Below are positions 10,770-25,700 of a stretch of 64,000 nucleotides of DNA, piece by piece (position 1 is the first letter of the stretch; each line of letters begins with the position of its first letter). This DNA is from Rhyzopertha dominica (lineage: Eukaryota; Arthropoda; Insecta; Coleoptera; Bostrichidae), in the NCBI GenBank assembly GCA_025024175.1, contig QCXZ01000064.1:20828286-20892285 (forward strand), given 5' to 3'. Under the pieces are notes generated by a model. It did no database searches. It had not been told where the DNA came from and saw only the letters and a program-made list of their open reading frames with translations. The position numbers and the translations under genes are program-made.

Positions 10770-13700
10770 CTAGAAAGAATCAAATGTATAAGTGAAATTA
10801 AATGTATTTGATTTTACCTCCTCCAAATATCACTTTCTCTATCGTTATCATCGGTGATTCAAATGCTAAAGTCCAGAAGGCACCAACCACCAGTGAAAAC
10901 ATTATATCAGTGCAGACTATATACAGCTAAAACTTAAGTAGTATTTATACTCATCAGTCACCTATAGTACTTCATTTTACCGCATTGTAATCATCAAAGT
11001 ATATTGGAACCCTCATGTGCCCCAAACTCGCCATTAAAACAAAGAAATGAACAAGATACACTGAATACGATATCTTTGATATTACTTGAAATATTGGTAG
11101 GGAAAGGAACCAATTGATTATGCCTGGAAATATCTAATTAGATAAAAAAAATAACATAACTGTTGTGCTGTTTTACCCCCATATCCATAAGTGCATGCAA
11201 AAGATATCCAACACAGACAAAGTGCCCAGAGTGGTCTCTGCAGTCCCATGTACACTGCTGATTCTGTCCTATTATCATTGATTATAACCACACGCTGATA
11301 GAATATAATTATGGCCATTAAAGTTAGTACTAAACCCCAAATTGCTAAGTTGATAACCTGCAAGTTGATGATTTTTAAGTTGATTTACAGAAAATAAATT
11401 TGTATATGTGGGTTATTATACCTGCCTGATGTGAAAAGTCCTTTTTTCTACATTTCCCCGTAGGGCAAAAGCGCCAAAAGCAATGCCTATCAGCCAAGGC
11501 CCAGCTCTGTTATGGGTCTTGTAATAATAATACTTATCGTAGCTAGCAGAGAAACTAGAATGGATACCAACTAGGTGATGTATGTAATGTAGATTGCAGA
11601 ATACTCACTATCTGACGTCATATGCGTAAATAACTATCATCGCACAAAGGATGGATGCTGCTATAGACAAGGGCAATATTACATTGCGAGCGATTCTTGG
11701 ATATTTTATTAGTGGTAAAAGAAGCAATGGGGAAAGTATGAAGAGCTGCATATCCAAAGACAGATACCAGGTGTGGTTCATACACTAAAAATTAGAATTT
11801 GTTTATATTAAATGTTTGAATATCTGAATAAATGTAGTCTAAAGCGCACGCGCTGGGAAGCAGATGAACAGTACCTACTGTTGTAAATGGCATCGGATGT
11901 GGTAGCATTGCATCAATAAATTACTTATTCAAATTAACGGCGTTTCTTTGCTAATAAACAAATAAGAGTGTCAAAACCTCAACAATAACCTTACAACAAT
12001 TCACGGTGCTTTTGATTCTTTAATAAACACAAACGATGTTTGATTCTCTGAAATATAATTAAAGAGCGATAAAAGTTCTAAACGCAACAGAAACAGTTAA
12101 ATCATTTTGTCAAAGGTGTTGTCAATCTCTGAAAAAATCTTCATACATATATTCCATTTTCAGTAGCTGATCAATTCGCAATAATTTTACCCCTATATAA
12201 AAAATTAAGACGAAATACTTGTACATACATAATACATTGGAAATATATGCGCTAGGGGTATTTCTGTTTTGAAAACGTATAGATAATATGTATACAGGAT
12301 GTCCATACTTAAGCTTTCGTTGTAATTATCTTTGAAAGTTAATGGAATTTTGAGCTAAATATTTGTACGCTAAGATTCAACGGTAAGGCAAGTTGAACGA
12401 AAATATTCTTCAACTAATCGTACTTCCGGTTATACCAAAAAATGACACTAGCTTCATTATTTTGAATATATATTATTACCTTTTTTAGATTTCTTATCGA
12501 ATTTAAGTAAACGACAATGNTTCTTCAAAAAATGCTATTAAAAAGCAACCCCGAAAAAATTTTGTACCACATAACTTTAAGACTGATAATGGTAGGGGGT
12601 CCAACTTTTATTTCTAATAATTACAGATAAAAAGCGTTCAAGGTTGTTGTTGAATGGCAAAAACTGGAAATTAGGAATTAGTGACCGAAATTGAGTATGC
12701 GACATAACAACATATCTTAATTGGAGTCAAATTGCAGTAGGGACACTTCTTACCCTTTTATCGTAGTGTAGCCTTTAATTATATCATCATCGATTTTTAA
12801 AATAACGTGATTACAGTGATTAAATATACCTTTAGAAACATTTATATCCATACTTGAAATTTATGAAAAGAAAAAACCGCCACAAACAGGTAGCTCAAGT
12901 GTACATCAAAACAAGGAAATTTCATTCTGCGTCTATCGGTGATACAATAATTACACCTTTTTATAAAAAAATAGTTATTGTCATTTAAAGTGTTTTATAT
13001 ATTAAAACTTATAAAACAACTTTGCATCATACTAATGTAAACTACGTAATAGTAGCTTTTGAGGTTTTGTCACTTGCCCCTAAACAGTTATCTTAAACTT
13101 ATAACGTGATTTTTAAATGCTGTATGAAATGTAAAAATGCAATAATATATAGAGTAGGTATAATGAAGTTTGAGTCAAGTTCCGGTATAAGCCGAGGTTC
13201 GTCATCTTGGGGAATACTTTTGTTCAACACACCGTCGAATGTCAGTGTACATATTTTAGCAAATAATTACATCAACTTTCCAATGTATTTCTAAAGGAAG
13301 CTTTAAAAATGTGGATGATCTGATGTGGTTGAAGTTAGCAACGGAATCAAAAACGAGAATCACGTTTTTACAGTCGACCAGTCAAGTAAAGCATTTGAAT
13401 AGATTCCTACATATTTAGTGATTTATACGCGGGATTTAAATATGCTGCACGCCAGGCCTGTACACAACATAAACAAAAGACATATATCTACATAATCCAT
13501 ACAAAATCAACAATAAAAAAAATGTTCACATACACCTTGCCATTAAATACCTATCCCTATATTTCAATTAACTGCGCGCAGCACCACTTTGCTACAGTTT
13601 ACAGTTTACAAAGAAGATAAGCAGAGTGCATAGTGCATATTAATTTTCAAGATATTTAAAAAAAAGAACTTTTACCACTGACAACATGCACCCTTACGAA

Positions 13701-16700
13701 TTAAAAACCACTGATTCGACATTCGAATTTACTACTTCTTGGAATACACACAGAACGTCGATTACGTGGCTAAAAACAACTACAGAATCGCAAAATATAT
13801 TTGGGGATAATATGTTCANTTCCAGTCCCGAACACCACCCTTAAGCATTAAAAATTCGCGAAATCTACAAACGAATTGCTACAGCTTGAAAATTACACAG
13901 GACACAGATTAGGTGGCCACAAACAACATGTCCTGGAGAAAAGCAAAAATTCAGGGGATAACATGCTCATTTCCAGCCCCGAACACCACCCAAGCATTAA
14001 AAATTTGCGAAATCCACAAACGAATTTGCTACAGCTTGAAAATCACACAGGACACAGATTAGGTGACCACGAACAACATATTCTGGAGAAACGCAAAAAT
14101 TCAGGGGATAACATGGTCATTTCCAGCCCCGAACTCCACCCTTAAGCATTAAAAATTTGCGAAATTTACAAACGAATTTGCTACAGCTTGAAAATTACAC
14201 AGGACACAGATTAGGTGGCCATAAACAATATATACTGGAGAAACGCAAAAATTCAGGGGATAACATGATCATTTCCAACCCCGAACACCACCCTTAAGCA
14301 TTAAAAATTTGCGAAATCTACAAACGAATTTGCTACAGCTTGGAAATCACACAGGACACAGATAAGGTGACCACAAACAATATATCCTGGAGAAACGCAA
14401 AAATTCAGGGGATAACATGGTCATTTCCAGCCCCGAACACCACCCTTAAGCATTAAAAATTTGCGAAATCTACAAACGAATTTGCTACAGCTTGAAAATT
14501 ACACAGGACACAGATTAAGTGGCCATAAGCAATATATCCTGGAGAAACGCAAAAACTCAGGGGATAACATGATCATTTCCAGCCCCGAACACCACCCTTA
14601 AGCATTAGAAATCTGCGATATCTACAAACGAATTTGCTACAGCTTGAAAATTACACAGGACACAGATTAGGTAGCCACAAACAACATGTCCTGGAGAAAA
14701 GCAAAAGTTCAGGGGATAACATGTTCATTTCCAGCCCCGAACACCACCCTTAAGCATTAAAAATTTGCGAAATCTACAAACGAATTTGCTACAGCTTGAA
14801 AATTACGCAGGACACAGATTAGGTGACCACAAACAACATGTCCTGGAGAAAAGCAANAATNCAGGGGANAACATGTTCATTTCCAGCCCCGAACACCACC
14901 CTTAAGCATTAAAAATTTGCGAAATCTACAAACGAATTTGCTACAGCTTAAAAATTACACAGGACATAGATTATGTGTCCACAAATAACATATCCTGGAG
15001 AAATGCAAAAATTCAGGGGATAACATGGTCATTTCCAGCCCCGAACACCACCCTTAAGCATTAAAAATTTGCGAAATCTACAAACGAATTTGCTACAGCT
15101 TGAAAATTACACAGGACACAGATTAGGTGGCCATAAACAACATATCCTGGAGAAACGGAAAAATTCAGGCGATAACATGGTCATTTCCAGCCACGAACAC
15201 CACCCCTAGGCATTAAAAATTTGCGAAATCTACAAACGAATTTGCTACAGCTTGAAAATTACACAGGACACAGATTAGGTGGCCANAAACAATNTATCCT
15301 GGAAAAACNGAAAAATTCAGGGGATAACATGGTCATTTCCAGCCCCGAACACCACCCTTAANCATTAAAAATTTGCGANATCTACAAACGAATTTGCTAC
15401 AGCTTGAAACTTACACACAGGACACAGATTGGGTGACCACAAACAACATGTCCTGGAGAAACGCAAAAATTCAGGGGACAACATGGCCATTTCCAGCCCC
15501 GAACACCACCCTTAAGCATTAAAAATTTGCGAAATCTACAATCGAATTTGCTACAGCTTGAAAATTACACAGGACATAGATTATGTGGCCGCAAATAACA
15601 TATCCTGGAGAAACGCAAATATTCAGGGTATAACATGGTCATTTCTAGCCCCGAACACTACCCTTAAGCATTAAAAATTCGCGAAATCTACAAACGACTT
15701 TGCTACAGCTTGAAAATTACACAGGACACAGATTAAGTGGCCACAAACAATATATACTGGAGAAAGGGAAAAAATCAGGGAATAACATGGTCATTTCCAG
15801 CTCCGAACACCACCCTTAAGCATTAAAAATTTGCGAAATCTACAAACGAATTTGCTACAGCTTGAAACGTACACAGGACACAGATTAGGTGACCACAAAC
15901 AACATATCCTGGAGAAACGCAAAAATTCAGGGGATAACATGGTCATTTGCAGTCCCGAACACCACCCTTAAGCATTAAAAATTTGCGAAATCTACAAACG
16001 AATTTGCTACATCTTGAAACGTACACAGGACACAGATTAGGTGACCACAAACAACATATCCTAAAGAAACGCAAAAATTCAGGGGATAACATGGTCATTT
16101 CCAGTCCCGAACACCACCCTTAAGCATTAAAAATTTGCGAAATCTACAAACGAATTTGCTACAGCTTGAAAATCACACAGGACATAGATTATGTGGCCGC
16201 AAATAACATATCCTGGAGAAACGCAAATATTCAGGGTATAACATGGTCATTTCTAGCCCCGAACACTACCCTTAAGCATTAAAAATTCGCGAAATCTACA
16301 AACGAATTTGCTACAGCTTGAAAATTACACAGGACACAGATTAGGTGGCCACAAACAATATATACTGGAGAAAGGAAAAAATTCAGGGGATAACATGGTC
16401 ATTTCCAGCTCCGAACACCACCCTTAAGCATTAAAAATTTGCGAAATCTACAAACGAATTTGCTACAGCTTGAAACGTACACAGGACACAGATTAGGTGA
16501 CCACAAACAACATATCCTGGAGAAACGCAAAAATTCAGGATATAACATGGTCATTTCCAGCGTTTTGCGTTTCTCCAGGATATGTTGTTTGTGGTCACCT
16601 AGTCTGTGTCCTGTGTAATTTTCAAGCTGTAGCAAATTCGTTTGTAGATTTCGCAAATTTTTAATGCTTAGGGGTGGTGTTCGGGGCTGGAAATGACCAT

Positions 16701-19700
16701 GTTATCAACTTAATTTTTGCGTTTCTCCAGGATATGTTGTTTGTGGCTACTTAATCTGTGTCCTGTGTAATTTTCAAGCTGTAGCAAATTCGTTTGTAGA
16801 TTTCGCAAATTTTTAATGCTTAAGGGTGGTGTTCGAGGCTGGAAATGATCATGTTATCCCCTGAATTTTTGCGTTTCTCCAGGATATATTGTTTATGGCC
16901 ACATAATCTGTCTCCTGTGTAATTTTCAAGCTGTAGCAAATTCGTTTGTAGATTTCGCAAATTTTTAATGCTTAGGGGTGGTGTTCGGGGCTGGAAATGA
17001 CCATGTTATCAACTGAATTTTTGCGTTTCTCCAGGATATGTTGTTTGTGGCTACTTAATCTGTGTCCTGTGTAATTTTCAAGCTGTAGCAAATTCGTTTG
17101 TAGATTTCGCAAATTTTTAATGCTTAAGGGTGGTGTTCGGGGCTGGAAATGATCATGTTATCCCCTGAATTTTTGCGTTTCTCCAGGATATGTTGTTTGT
17201 GGTCACCTAATCTGTGTCCTGTGTAATTTTCAAGCTGTAGCAAATTCGTTTGTAGATTTCGTAAATTTTTAATGCTTAAGGGTGGTGTTCGGGGCTGGAA
17301 ATGATCATGTTATCCCCTGAATTCTTGCGTTTCTCCAGGATATGTTGTTTGTGGCCACATAATCTATGTCCTGTGTAATTTTCAAGCTGTAGCAAATTCG
17401 TTTGTAGATTTCGCAAATTTTTAATGCTTAAGGGTGGTGTTCGGGGCTGGAAATGACCATGTTATATCCTGAATTTTTGCGTCTTTCCAGGATATGTTNT
17501 TTGTGGCTACTTNATCTGTGTCCTGTGTAANTTTCAAGCTGTAGCAAATTCGTTTGTNGATTTCGCNAATTTTTAATGCTTAAGGGTAGTGTTCGGGGCT
17601 AGAAATGACCGTGTTATACCCTGAACTTTTGCTTTTTTCCAGGATTTGTTATTTGTGGCCACATAATCTATGTCCTGTGTAATTTTTAAGCTGTAGCAAA
17701 TTCGTTTGTAGATTTCGCAAATGTTTAATGTTTAAGGGTGGTGTTCGGGGCTGGAAATGACCATGTTATCCCCTGAATTTTTGCGTTTCTCCAGGATATG
17801 TTGTTTGTGGCTACTTAATCTGTGTCCTGTGTAATTTTCAAGCTGTAGCAAATTCGTTAGCAGATTTCGCGAATTTTTAATGCTTAAGGGTTGTGTTCGG
17901 GGATGGAAACGACGATGTTATCCCCTGAATTTTTGCGTTTCTCCAGGATATGTTGTTTGTGGCCACCTAATCTGTGTCCTGTGTAATTTTCAAGCTGTAG
18001 CAAATTCGTTTGTAGATTTCGCGAATTTTTAATGCTTAAGGGTGGTGTTCGGGGCTGGAAATGACCATGTTATCCCCTGAATTTTTGCGTTTCTCCAGGA
18101 TATGTTATTTGTGGCCACATAATCCATGTCCTGTGTAATTTTCAAGCTGTAGCAAATTCGTTTGTAGATTTCGCGAATTTTTAATGCTTAAGGGTGGTGT
18201 TGGGGGCTGGAAGTGACCATGTTATCCCCTGANTTTTTGCGTTTCTCCAGGATATGTTATTTGTGGCCACATAATCTATGTCCTGTGTGATTTTCAAGCT
18301 GTAGCAAATTCGTTTGTAGATTTCGCAAATTTTTAATGCTTAAGGGTGGTGTTCGGAGCTGGAAATGACCATGTTATCCCCTGAATTTTTGCGTTTCTCC
18401 AGGATATGTTTTTTGTGGCCACCTAATCTGTGTCCTGTGTAATTTTCAAGCTGTAGCAAATTCGTTTGTAGATTTCGCTAATTTTTAAAGCTTAAGGGCG
18501 GTGTTCAGGGCTGGAAATGACCATGTTATCCCCTACATATATTTTTGCAATTCTCTAGTTGTTTTTAGCCACGTAATTGACGTTCTGTGGTATTCCAAGA
18601 AATAGTAAATGCAAATGTCGCATCAGTGGTTTTTAATTCGTAAGGGTGCATGTTGTCAGTTGTAAAAGTCCTTGTTTTTTTTAAATATTTTGATAATTAA
18701 AACGCACTCTGCTTATCTTTTTTGTAAACGCTAAACTGTAGCAAATGTAGTGGTGTACGCAGTTGATTGAAATATGGGGATAGGTACCTCGATGTAGGTA
18801 CTTAATGGCAAGGTGTATGTGAACATTTTTTTTATTATTGATTTTATATGGATTATGTAGATATATGTTTTTTGTTTATGTTGTGTATAGGCCTGGCGTG
18901 TAGCATATTTAAATCAGGCGTATAAATCACTTAATATCTAGGAATCTATTCAAATGCTTTACTTGACTGGTCGACTGTAAAAACGTGATTCTCGTTTTTG
19001 ATTCCGTTGCTAACTTCAACCACATGATGATCTGCATGTCTTCATATGCCTTGACATCGTACCCTAATCATTTAAANGCATGTATAGTATATACTAACCC
19101 TTTGGTCAAAATCAAAATAGTTGTGTATATACAGAAAGAACTGCCACCAGTTGTCGATGCAGATTTGTCTAAACATTTCGAAAACTCCATTCCATAATGG
19201 TCCAGATCCAAGCCGTCTTATGGCTGTCACTTGCAAAAACCAAAGGATTATTAACGCTGGTGTTAGTCTAAAACAGTAATGTTTGCTTCCTGTTTAAGTG
19301 CATAGGATATGCATTATATAATTTAGATGGATATATGGATCACCGGTGAAAAAAGAGGGACATGTAATTTCACCACCAGTTAATATATTAACGCCTTGTC
19401 TAAACCCTTTAAGTATAATGCCATTGATAATTTTGTCACTAATAATTTTTAGTGGGGATTATAACTGAGAAGAATGCTTGGAATACCTATTTAGTTATTG
19501 GTTATCACTTGACTAAATACTTACTGTAGAGAAGCATTCCATTATTCAACATAAACTTTAAAATTATCACAAGTAAGCGTGGCTAATATATGTTAGTAAA
19601 TGATAACCACAAATCTAGTTTTTATTAAAACCACCGTGTTTTAAGTAAAATGGTTATAAACAAAAACCGATAAAGTAAATCACTTTTTTTATAAACAATG

Positions 19701-22700
19701 ATCCTGAAAATATTGTGTATTTTTTTTTGTGAAACAAATATTCGCATTATTAATAGGTACTGTAAACTGCATTTATGTTTACTATTGTGCGAATTTTTTT
19801 CTGTCTATCTATGGCTTGATAATGAACAGTGGCGGCTCATCCGAGTCGGCAGAATTTTAATCAAAGAAATAATTTCTCTGGTATTTTAATGTACACTTTG
19901 TTTTATTATGTTCTGATATCCTGAAACAATTAGGCGCATATTTTTTACATTATCCCGAAAAATTTACCCTACTAGACAACAAAGCGTGGAGTACACCGTG
20001 GCTACGCCTCCGCCGTGTAGCCTGTATATGTGTAGTATGTATGATCCAAGTGCTAGGACTGCAGATAGCTTAGTAAGAGAACAATAGCATAATTTTCTTA
20101 TGAACTGAACAAAGACGGAACCCTGAGCGCATACCGAATGCTGAGGCCAAAATCGAGAATCGGCAGTGCTTGGCAGACAGCAGCATAAAACGGTAAAGCG
20201 GACTTAGCGTTTATTTAAATTATTTTATATATACTTATAGTTCTGTTTTCTATTGAATACTAATAATAATATAATTGACACCCTTTAGGTACTGCTGTGG
20301 TTTTTATAATCATAATTGAATTTTATATATATAAATTTTTTTGAATAAAAGCGGATTATTAATGTTGACATGTAGAATGTACAATTATATCTGTAGTTCT
20401 ATTCTGAAATCACGAAAAGCTATCCGAATTTTCTACGGAGTTTTTCATTCTTCCAGAGTTATTGTGAGAGCGGTCCTCCTAAATAAACAATTTTAAGCAA
20501 ACATAAACATTTAACAAAGTTAATCTAATACATGTATTTATTGTGTTTATAAATTTAATGAATCTGAAATCATTGAAAAATTTTGCACAAGAAGAAAAAA
20601 ACCGCTGCAAATTGAATCAATACTTCCACATCTAATTGTCAAAATTGTCAAAAGTTTTTATTACAAATTTGTCTCGCCCGTCTTCCAGAGAGCAAATTTG
20701 CATACAGAGTAGTTCAATGAGTACTTCGAACATAGGATTATAAAACAAATAATATAGACCATCTAGAGTGGACTAAAGTTTTTAATGTTAACCCAGTAGA
20801 TATTGTCACGAGCCGCCACTGTTAATGTACTTCACTAAATATAGTGAAGTAGGTGTTATTGGATTTTGAAAAAGTGATCAGTGTATCAGTGATCGTTTCC
20901 AACTTAATCAATCTTGGTGTCGAATAGTCAAGAAATGCGATATAATCCCATTTTTTTGCAATACTGGCCCATCCCGTATAGATTTGTGTTGTTAAAAGTT
21001 TTGGCACAAAGGCTTTTCGATGTCTTTCTACTAGGTTCAACTACCAACCAAGACTTGTCTCAATCAAAGTTCTATAAGGTTCGTTGTAATAATTGTGACT
21101 ATATCTAATTACCTTAGATATCGATGTATATAATACAGTCCTATATTTAATCTGGCATTTGGCTTGTTCATCGATTTTAGAAACAAATGAGCCAATAGGG
21201 CTCCGGTAATAAACAGAAACGTATCGACAGACAGCGGTGCCACCAAAATGTATGCAGCGTACCACCTATTTTTCCACTAGAATCAACAATTTTATATTAA
21301 TTGTTCTCTTATACCTTATATTCGTATCTTTTTTACCTCTTGAGCATCCGTTGGGTTGATAATTCCGATTGCTTCAAGCATAGAATACCTATGGCCAGCA
21401 ATCACCCAGAACAAGCTTATCGCCTTCATGCCATTGAAAGAAGCTATTTGTCCAGGAGTGTTACTGGCTTCCAGTATTTTTCTACCATTAGAGTATACAG
21501 AAAACGCCAATAATATTTTATGAATAGGTTCTGAAAGAGAACTACAGGTAACATATTTGTATGAATTTCAAAAACAGGACACCAAACTTACGTATTCCCA
21601 CTTTTTGAATGTACACATCGTACGAAGTACTAAGTCCCAAGAATGCAACTGTTATGCCGAAAAACACACTGCAAGATATTAACTGACTTAGTAATAAAGT
21701 TTGATAAAATAATGCAAATGATTCTCAAACGTAATGTAAATGTGACAGCCTTTACCTATAAAGGATAGTCTACTAAAGGGTGAACAGAAATATTTACAAA
21801 AAGTGTATATCTTTTAATCTGCCATAGATTTTGTGGGCTAAACCCTGCTAAAGCTCAAAGAGGTGTTACCAACTTGAAATGTGCACTAAGTATTTAAATA
21901 TGGAAAATAAAAATCGAGGTTAGTGTAATAAAAAAAACAGTATGAATCACTTTCCTAGATCAACTAGAAGTTATCTTTTTTGTGACTGGTTCCTTCAACA
22001 ACCTGTTTTCCTATTACACTGAAGAATCGGTAATTTTTTAATCACAGGAAGACCTTGTAAAGCATAAGTATAATAATAACAAAATTACGTCTATGCCATG
22101 TCGCTTGCGTCAAAACAACCTGTGTACAGCTGTTTCGGCTTATAAAGCCTCCTCAGCACGGCGATAGTCCGAACGCAGACAACACGGCATACAGTTGGCT
22201 TTCCCTGGTCTGAATTTATATTAAATGTTGGTTATCATAAATTAATTATAAGCATTTTTATATTTCAGTTTTAGAAAGGGCTTGTAATCATCGTCAAACT
22301 TTACACCGATTCAACGACTTTCATCTATATTCTTTAAATATGTACCTTTAAAACGTTATAGCCCTTCAAAGTTATAATACATGTCTACATATTTCGCCAA
22401 TAATTTTTTGTCAGTACAACAGAGTAAGTTACGGCATTCATTCCCTTAAAACAAATACATTTTTCTATTCGTTATTATTTCACGTTTCTGTGTGGTGTTA
22501 ATGATACACTGTTTTATTTCGAGCCTTTGTGGGCTCTTGTAAGTTTTTTATTGTTGCAATTGTTTTCAAGGAAAATCGCAAACCCCACAATTGCTTGCTT
22601 GCATAAAAATTTGGACTTTATCAGTTATTATGTGTCATTTGCTCAAAAATATGTGGTAACATTTACAAAAATAAATTTTACGTTTACGTTATCTGTTTTT

Positions 22701-25700
22701 TTATTTGTTGCAAATCAGTTCAGAATTTGGTGCATATCAAGCAGCAACTTAATCGAAGTAGTAAATGTCACCGCAGTCTTTTATGCTAAATCAGTAATAA
22801 CCTGAAATTTTGATGCAATCGTGGTTTTGGTTTTTGCAATTTTAGTGCAATATGTATGTAGAAAGAAAAAATAAATAAAAATGTTTTTGTTTCGTTAAGA
22901 ATTTTGGATATAATCTCCAGTAAGTAATGTTAGATATGGCATAAAATATTTACTTTAATTATGTATTATATAGGGTCGGCCACCTAAAACTCTCCAGAAT
23001 CAATTTTTTTTAAGGGCAAGATTAAGTGATCTGTAAAACGGAGTCTTTTTAAGCTCTTAAAAAATAGCATAGTGGTTGTCAAAAAATACTTGCAGATGAT
23101 GATATTTCCCAAATAAAGTTAATTTTTGTAAATATTTTCTTCTATTTTGAGTGTATTTCAAATGTTCATTTTTTAAATTAAGTACACATAAAAATTTGGT
23201 ATTATGTTCATTTGTTTTTATTGTTATTTTTACTCGTATTAGTTCAATTATTTATTAATTAAAAATTAACAAAATTTTAAAATTATAAATTAGTTTTCAG
23301 AATATAATATTTTTCATTAAGAATGAGTAAAAATAAGCCATACATGGTAATNACACAAATTGAAGAAGACAAAAGTTGGCATCTAACTATGGAACAATAT
23401 CTGATGATAATTTCGAAGTTTTTTTTGTTTAATTCAAAAATTGTAATTTGCAGCAACTAAGTATAAGGGAATATAACATTTTTAAAACTAAAAAAATATG
23501 ACATGGTATGGGGACCTGATATAAAACATGCTATTCAGGTGGACCACTGGAGAAAACTGGTTGAGAACCACCGATTTACATTCTCTGATGAAAAGCTAAA
23601 ATTAAATAAATTGTAATTCTTCATTGGAATTAATGAAAAATTGAACATCACTGAACTGCTACAATTAGTAATATTGTTTATTTGACGATTTCCTTTTGTT
23701 TTGTTATGATCGCACGCTTAGCTGAGAAATCTTTTTTTATTGTTTTAACTTCACAGTTGAAAATTTTTAAAAGTAGCTTTCTTTCTATTGACTGTTAAAA
23801 TTCAGGCTACAAGGTAACTATTTAGCATACGTACGCGAATGTAATGTCACCAGCATCCCAAGCTGAGTTTTCCCCTTTAGTTGTACACATTCCATCATTG
23901 CCCAACTGACCAAAGATTTCACTAGGAAAGCAACTATCGGGGAGACACACAGCCATTAACATGTAAGAAGGAAGTTCAGTAATAGGGCCGCCTGTGGACT
24001 TCACCATTTCGAATTGTCTTAGTTGCTTGAATCCGCTTGCAACCTATCATTAGAGATGATGTCCGCAAATTTAATAGACTGCTCACAGAGACAACGTACA
24101 AATAATAAGTACTTATACTAAAAATGCNTAAAAGTTAAAATAAAAGTACTTCTACAAACATTTCTAAAAGTATATGTTAACTTTAACCCTAAATCTACCC
24201 AGAAACTTCTAGATTTACTTCGTAATTCAAAACTGCCCTGCATTAAACGTTGGGGCGGTAACCCAGAGATGAGATAATCAAAAAAGAAGTGCAATCTCTC
24301 GTTTTACATTCAGTGTGATGCAAAAAACACCAATAGTGACACTTTTATCTTTTCAAAAATAATACAACAGAAGATTGATTCACCTTGTGATTTAAGACTA
24401 GTTGGCGAGCGGAAAAGATGTAACAAATTTTATTTGACTTCTTCTATTTGAGGTCAACCTTTTCCTGCAAAACTTTAACAAGTGTCTCAAAGTTTATACG
24501 TAGTTTACCGCAGTTGCTAGATTTATCTCCATCAAACTACTTTTCATATATATTTCTGTTTTACTTAAATCATTTGAATAGTCAAAATCCTGACACAAAA
24601 TTTGTCATGGAATTAGAAAGTAATGGTATAATAGTTTACCTTTGTTGGATATCCACATTTACAGAGTAAACGCTGGACAGTTAGGAAACAAGGTTTACAG
24701 AAAACAGATAAATATTTACATGCCACATCCACCACCCTCCCACTCAAAAGACTAGTCTTATAAGGACACTATTTGTTAGAGCACAACGATTTTTAAACGA
24801 AAGTTCTTTATAATAAGAAATATTAACAAGAATATTTCGTCAATTTTCAATAAAAGTACTCGTCAATATCAAGTGAATTCTCAGTCAGCACAAAGTAAAT
24901 TAAAGTTGAGTTTGCCTTATGTATTAAATAATAAATAAAAAGGATACTTAAAAACCATGATGTTTTAGTTGTTGATAGTACATATAGTAATTTAGAACTT
25001 AGATAAAATTTAAGTTCTACTATAGATAAACTAAATTTTGAAAGTGAAGATGTTTACAAAAATTTTTGTTTTTGCGGCTAATTTACATAGGTCAGACTAA
25101 AAGAAAAGTAGGCACGCGTTTGGAAGAACACATACGTGCTACTAGCCTGCAACAGTAGACAAATCTTCTGTAGCTCATTTTTGACTAAACACATGATTGA
25201 CTGATAAAACAAAGATTTTTACATAGAGAAAAGCATTATTACAACCACCTAATAAAAGAAACTATAGATATTTCTAAATATACTAGTAACTTGAATAGGG
25301 ATTGTGTAAATTATCAGTTGGGTGACATTTCTAAGGCTATTTTGTAGTTATCTTATACCAAGTAGTTCGCGTATATCTAGTAGGTGTAGTTTCTTTATCG
25401 TCGGTAGATTTAAGTTTAATCAAGTTGGCACGTTGTTTCTATGACGCCTCGCTTCCTTGGTGATTTATTTACTTTCAAAATTTATTTGAACTCGTATCAG
25501 ACGATATTTCGAGGTTCTCTTCTTTTTCAAAGATTACAGGTGTTAATCGGGACGTCAAATTAACAATTCTTTGTCAATGTTTTATAGTGTCAGTGATCTT
25601 TCCGTAACATAATATCTAATACTATGGACGCTGAAAGCATTCACCGTCGTATACGAAGTAAAGCAGTAACTTTGTCACCAACTTTGGCATCACAATATAC

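Larger units (their letters stand above)
13323..19025. mobile_element. Foldback-type DNA transposon, 5703 bp, 9 bp target duplication
   Basis: The two ends are inverted copies: 13323 reads ATGTGGTTGAAGTTAGCAAC and the complement of the 19025 end reads the same. The arms continue inward as about 500 bp of unique sequence (13323-13830 and 18535-19025), then switch to tandem 152 bp monomers. There are about 18 monomers to 16560 and about 13 in inverted orientation from 16561 to 18530. No spacer separates the arms and no transposase is encoded; ORFs inside are repeat read-through. Known: Drosophila FB elements and Mutator-like foldbacks have long inverted arms with internal tandem repeats and 9 bp duplications. 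Inference: a non-autonomous element mobilised in trans, probably of the Mutator/FB kind. It lies in intron 7 of the NRF-6-like gene. Confidence 0.92.

Noticed and set aside
13876..14145. 89-codon ORF in the tandem array
   Set aside because: It is read-through of two repeat units; the frame breaks in the other units and there is no domain.
16399..16656. 85-codon ORF across the foldback centre
   Set aside because: An artefact of the inverted array; only repeat monomer sequence.
20822..21040. 72-codon - strand ORF next to exon 6
   Set aside because: It lies in intron 6 between the exon 6 donor at 21113 and the hAT-like element, and has no family motif. The true next exon is at 19099-19267, where phase and motifs match.
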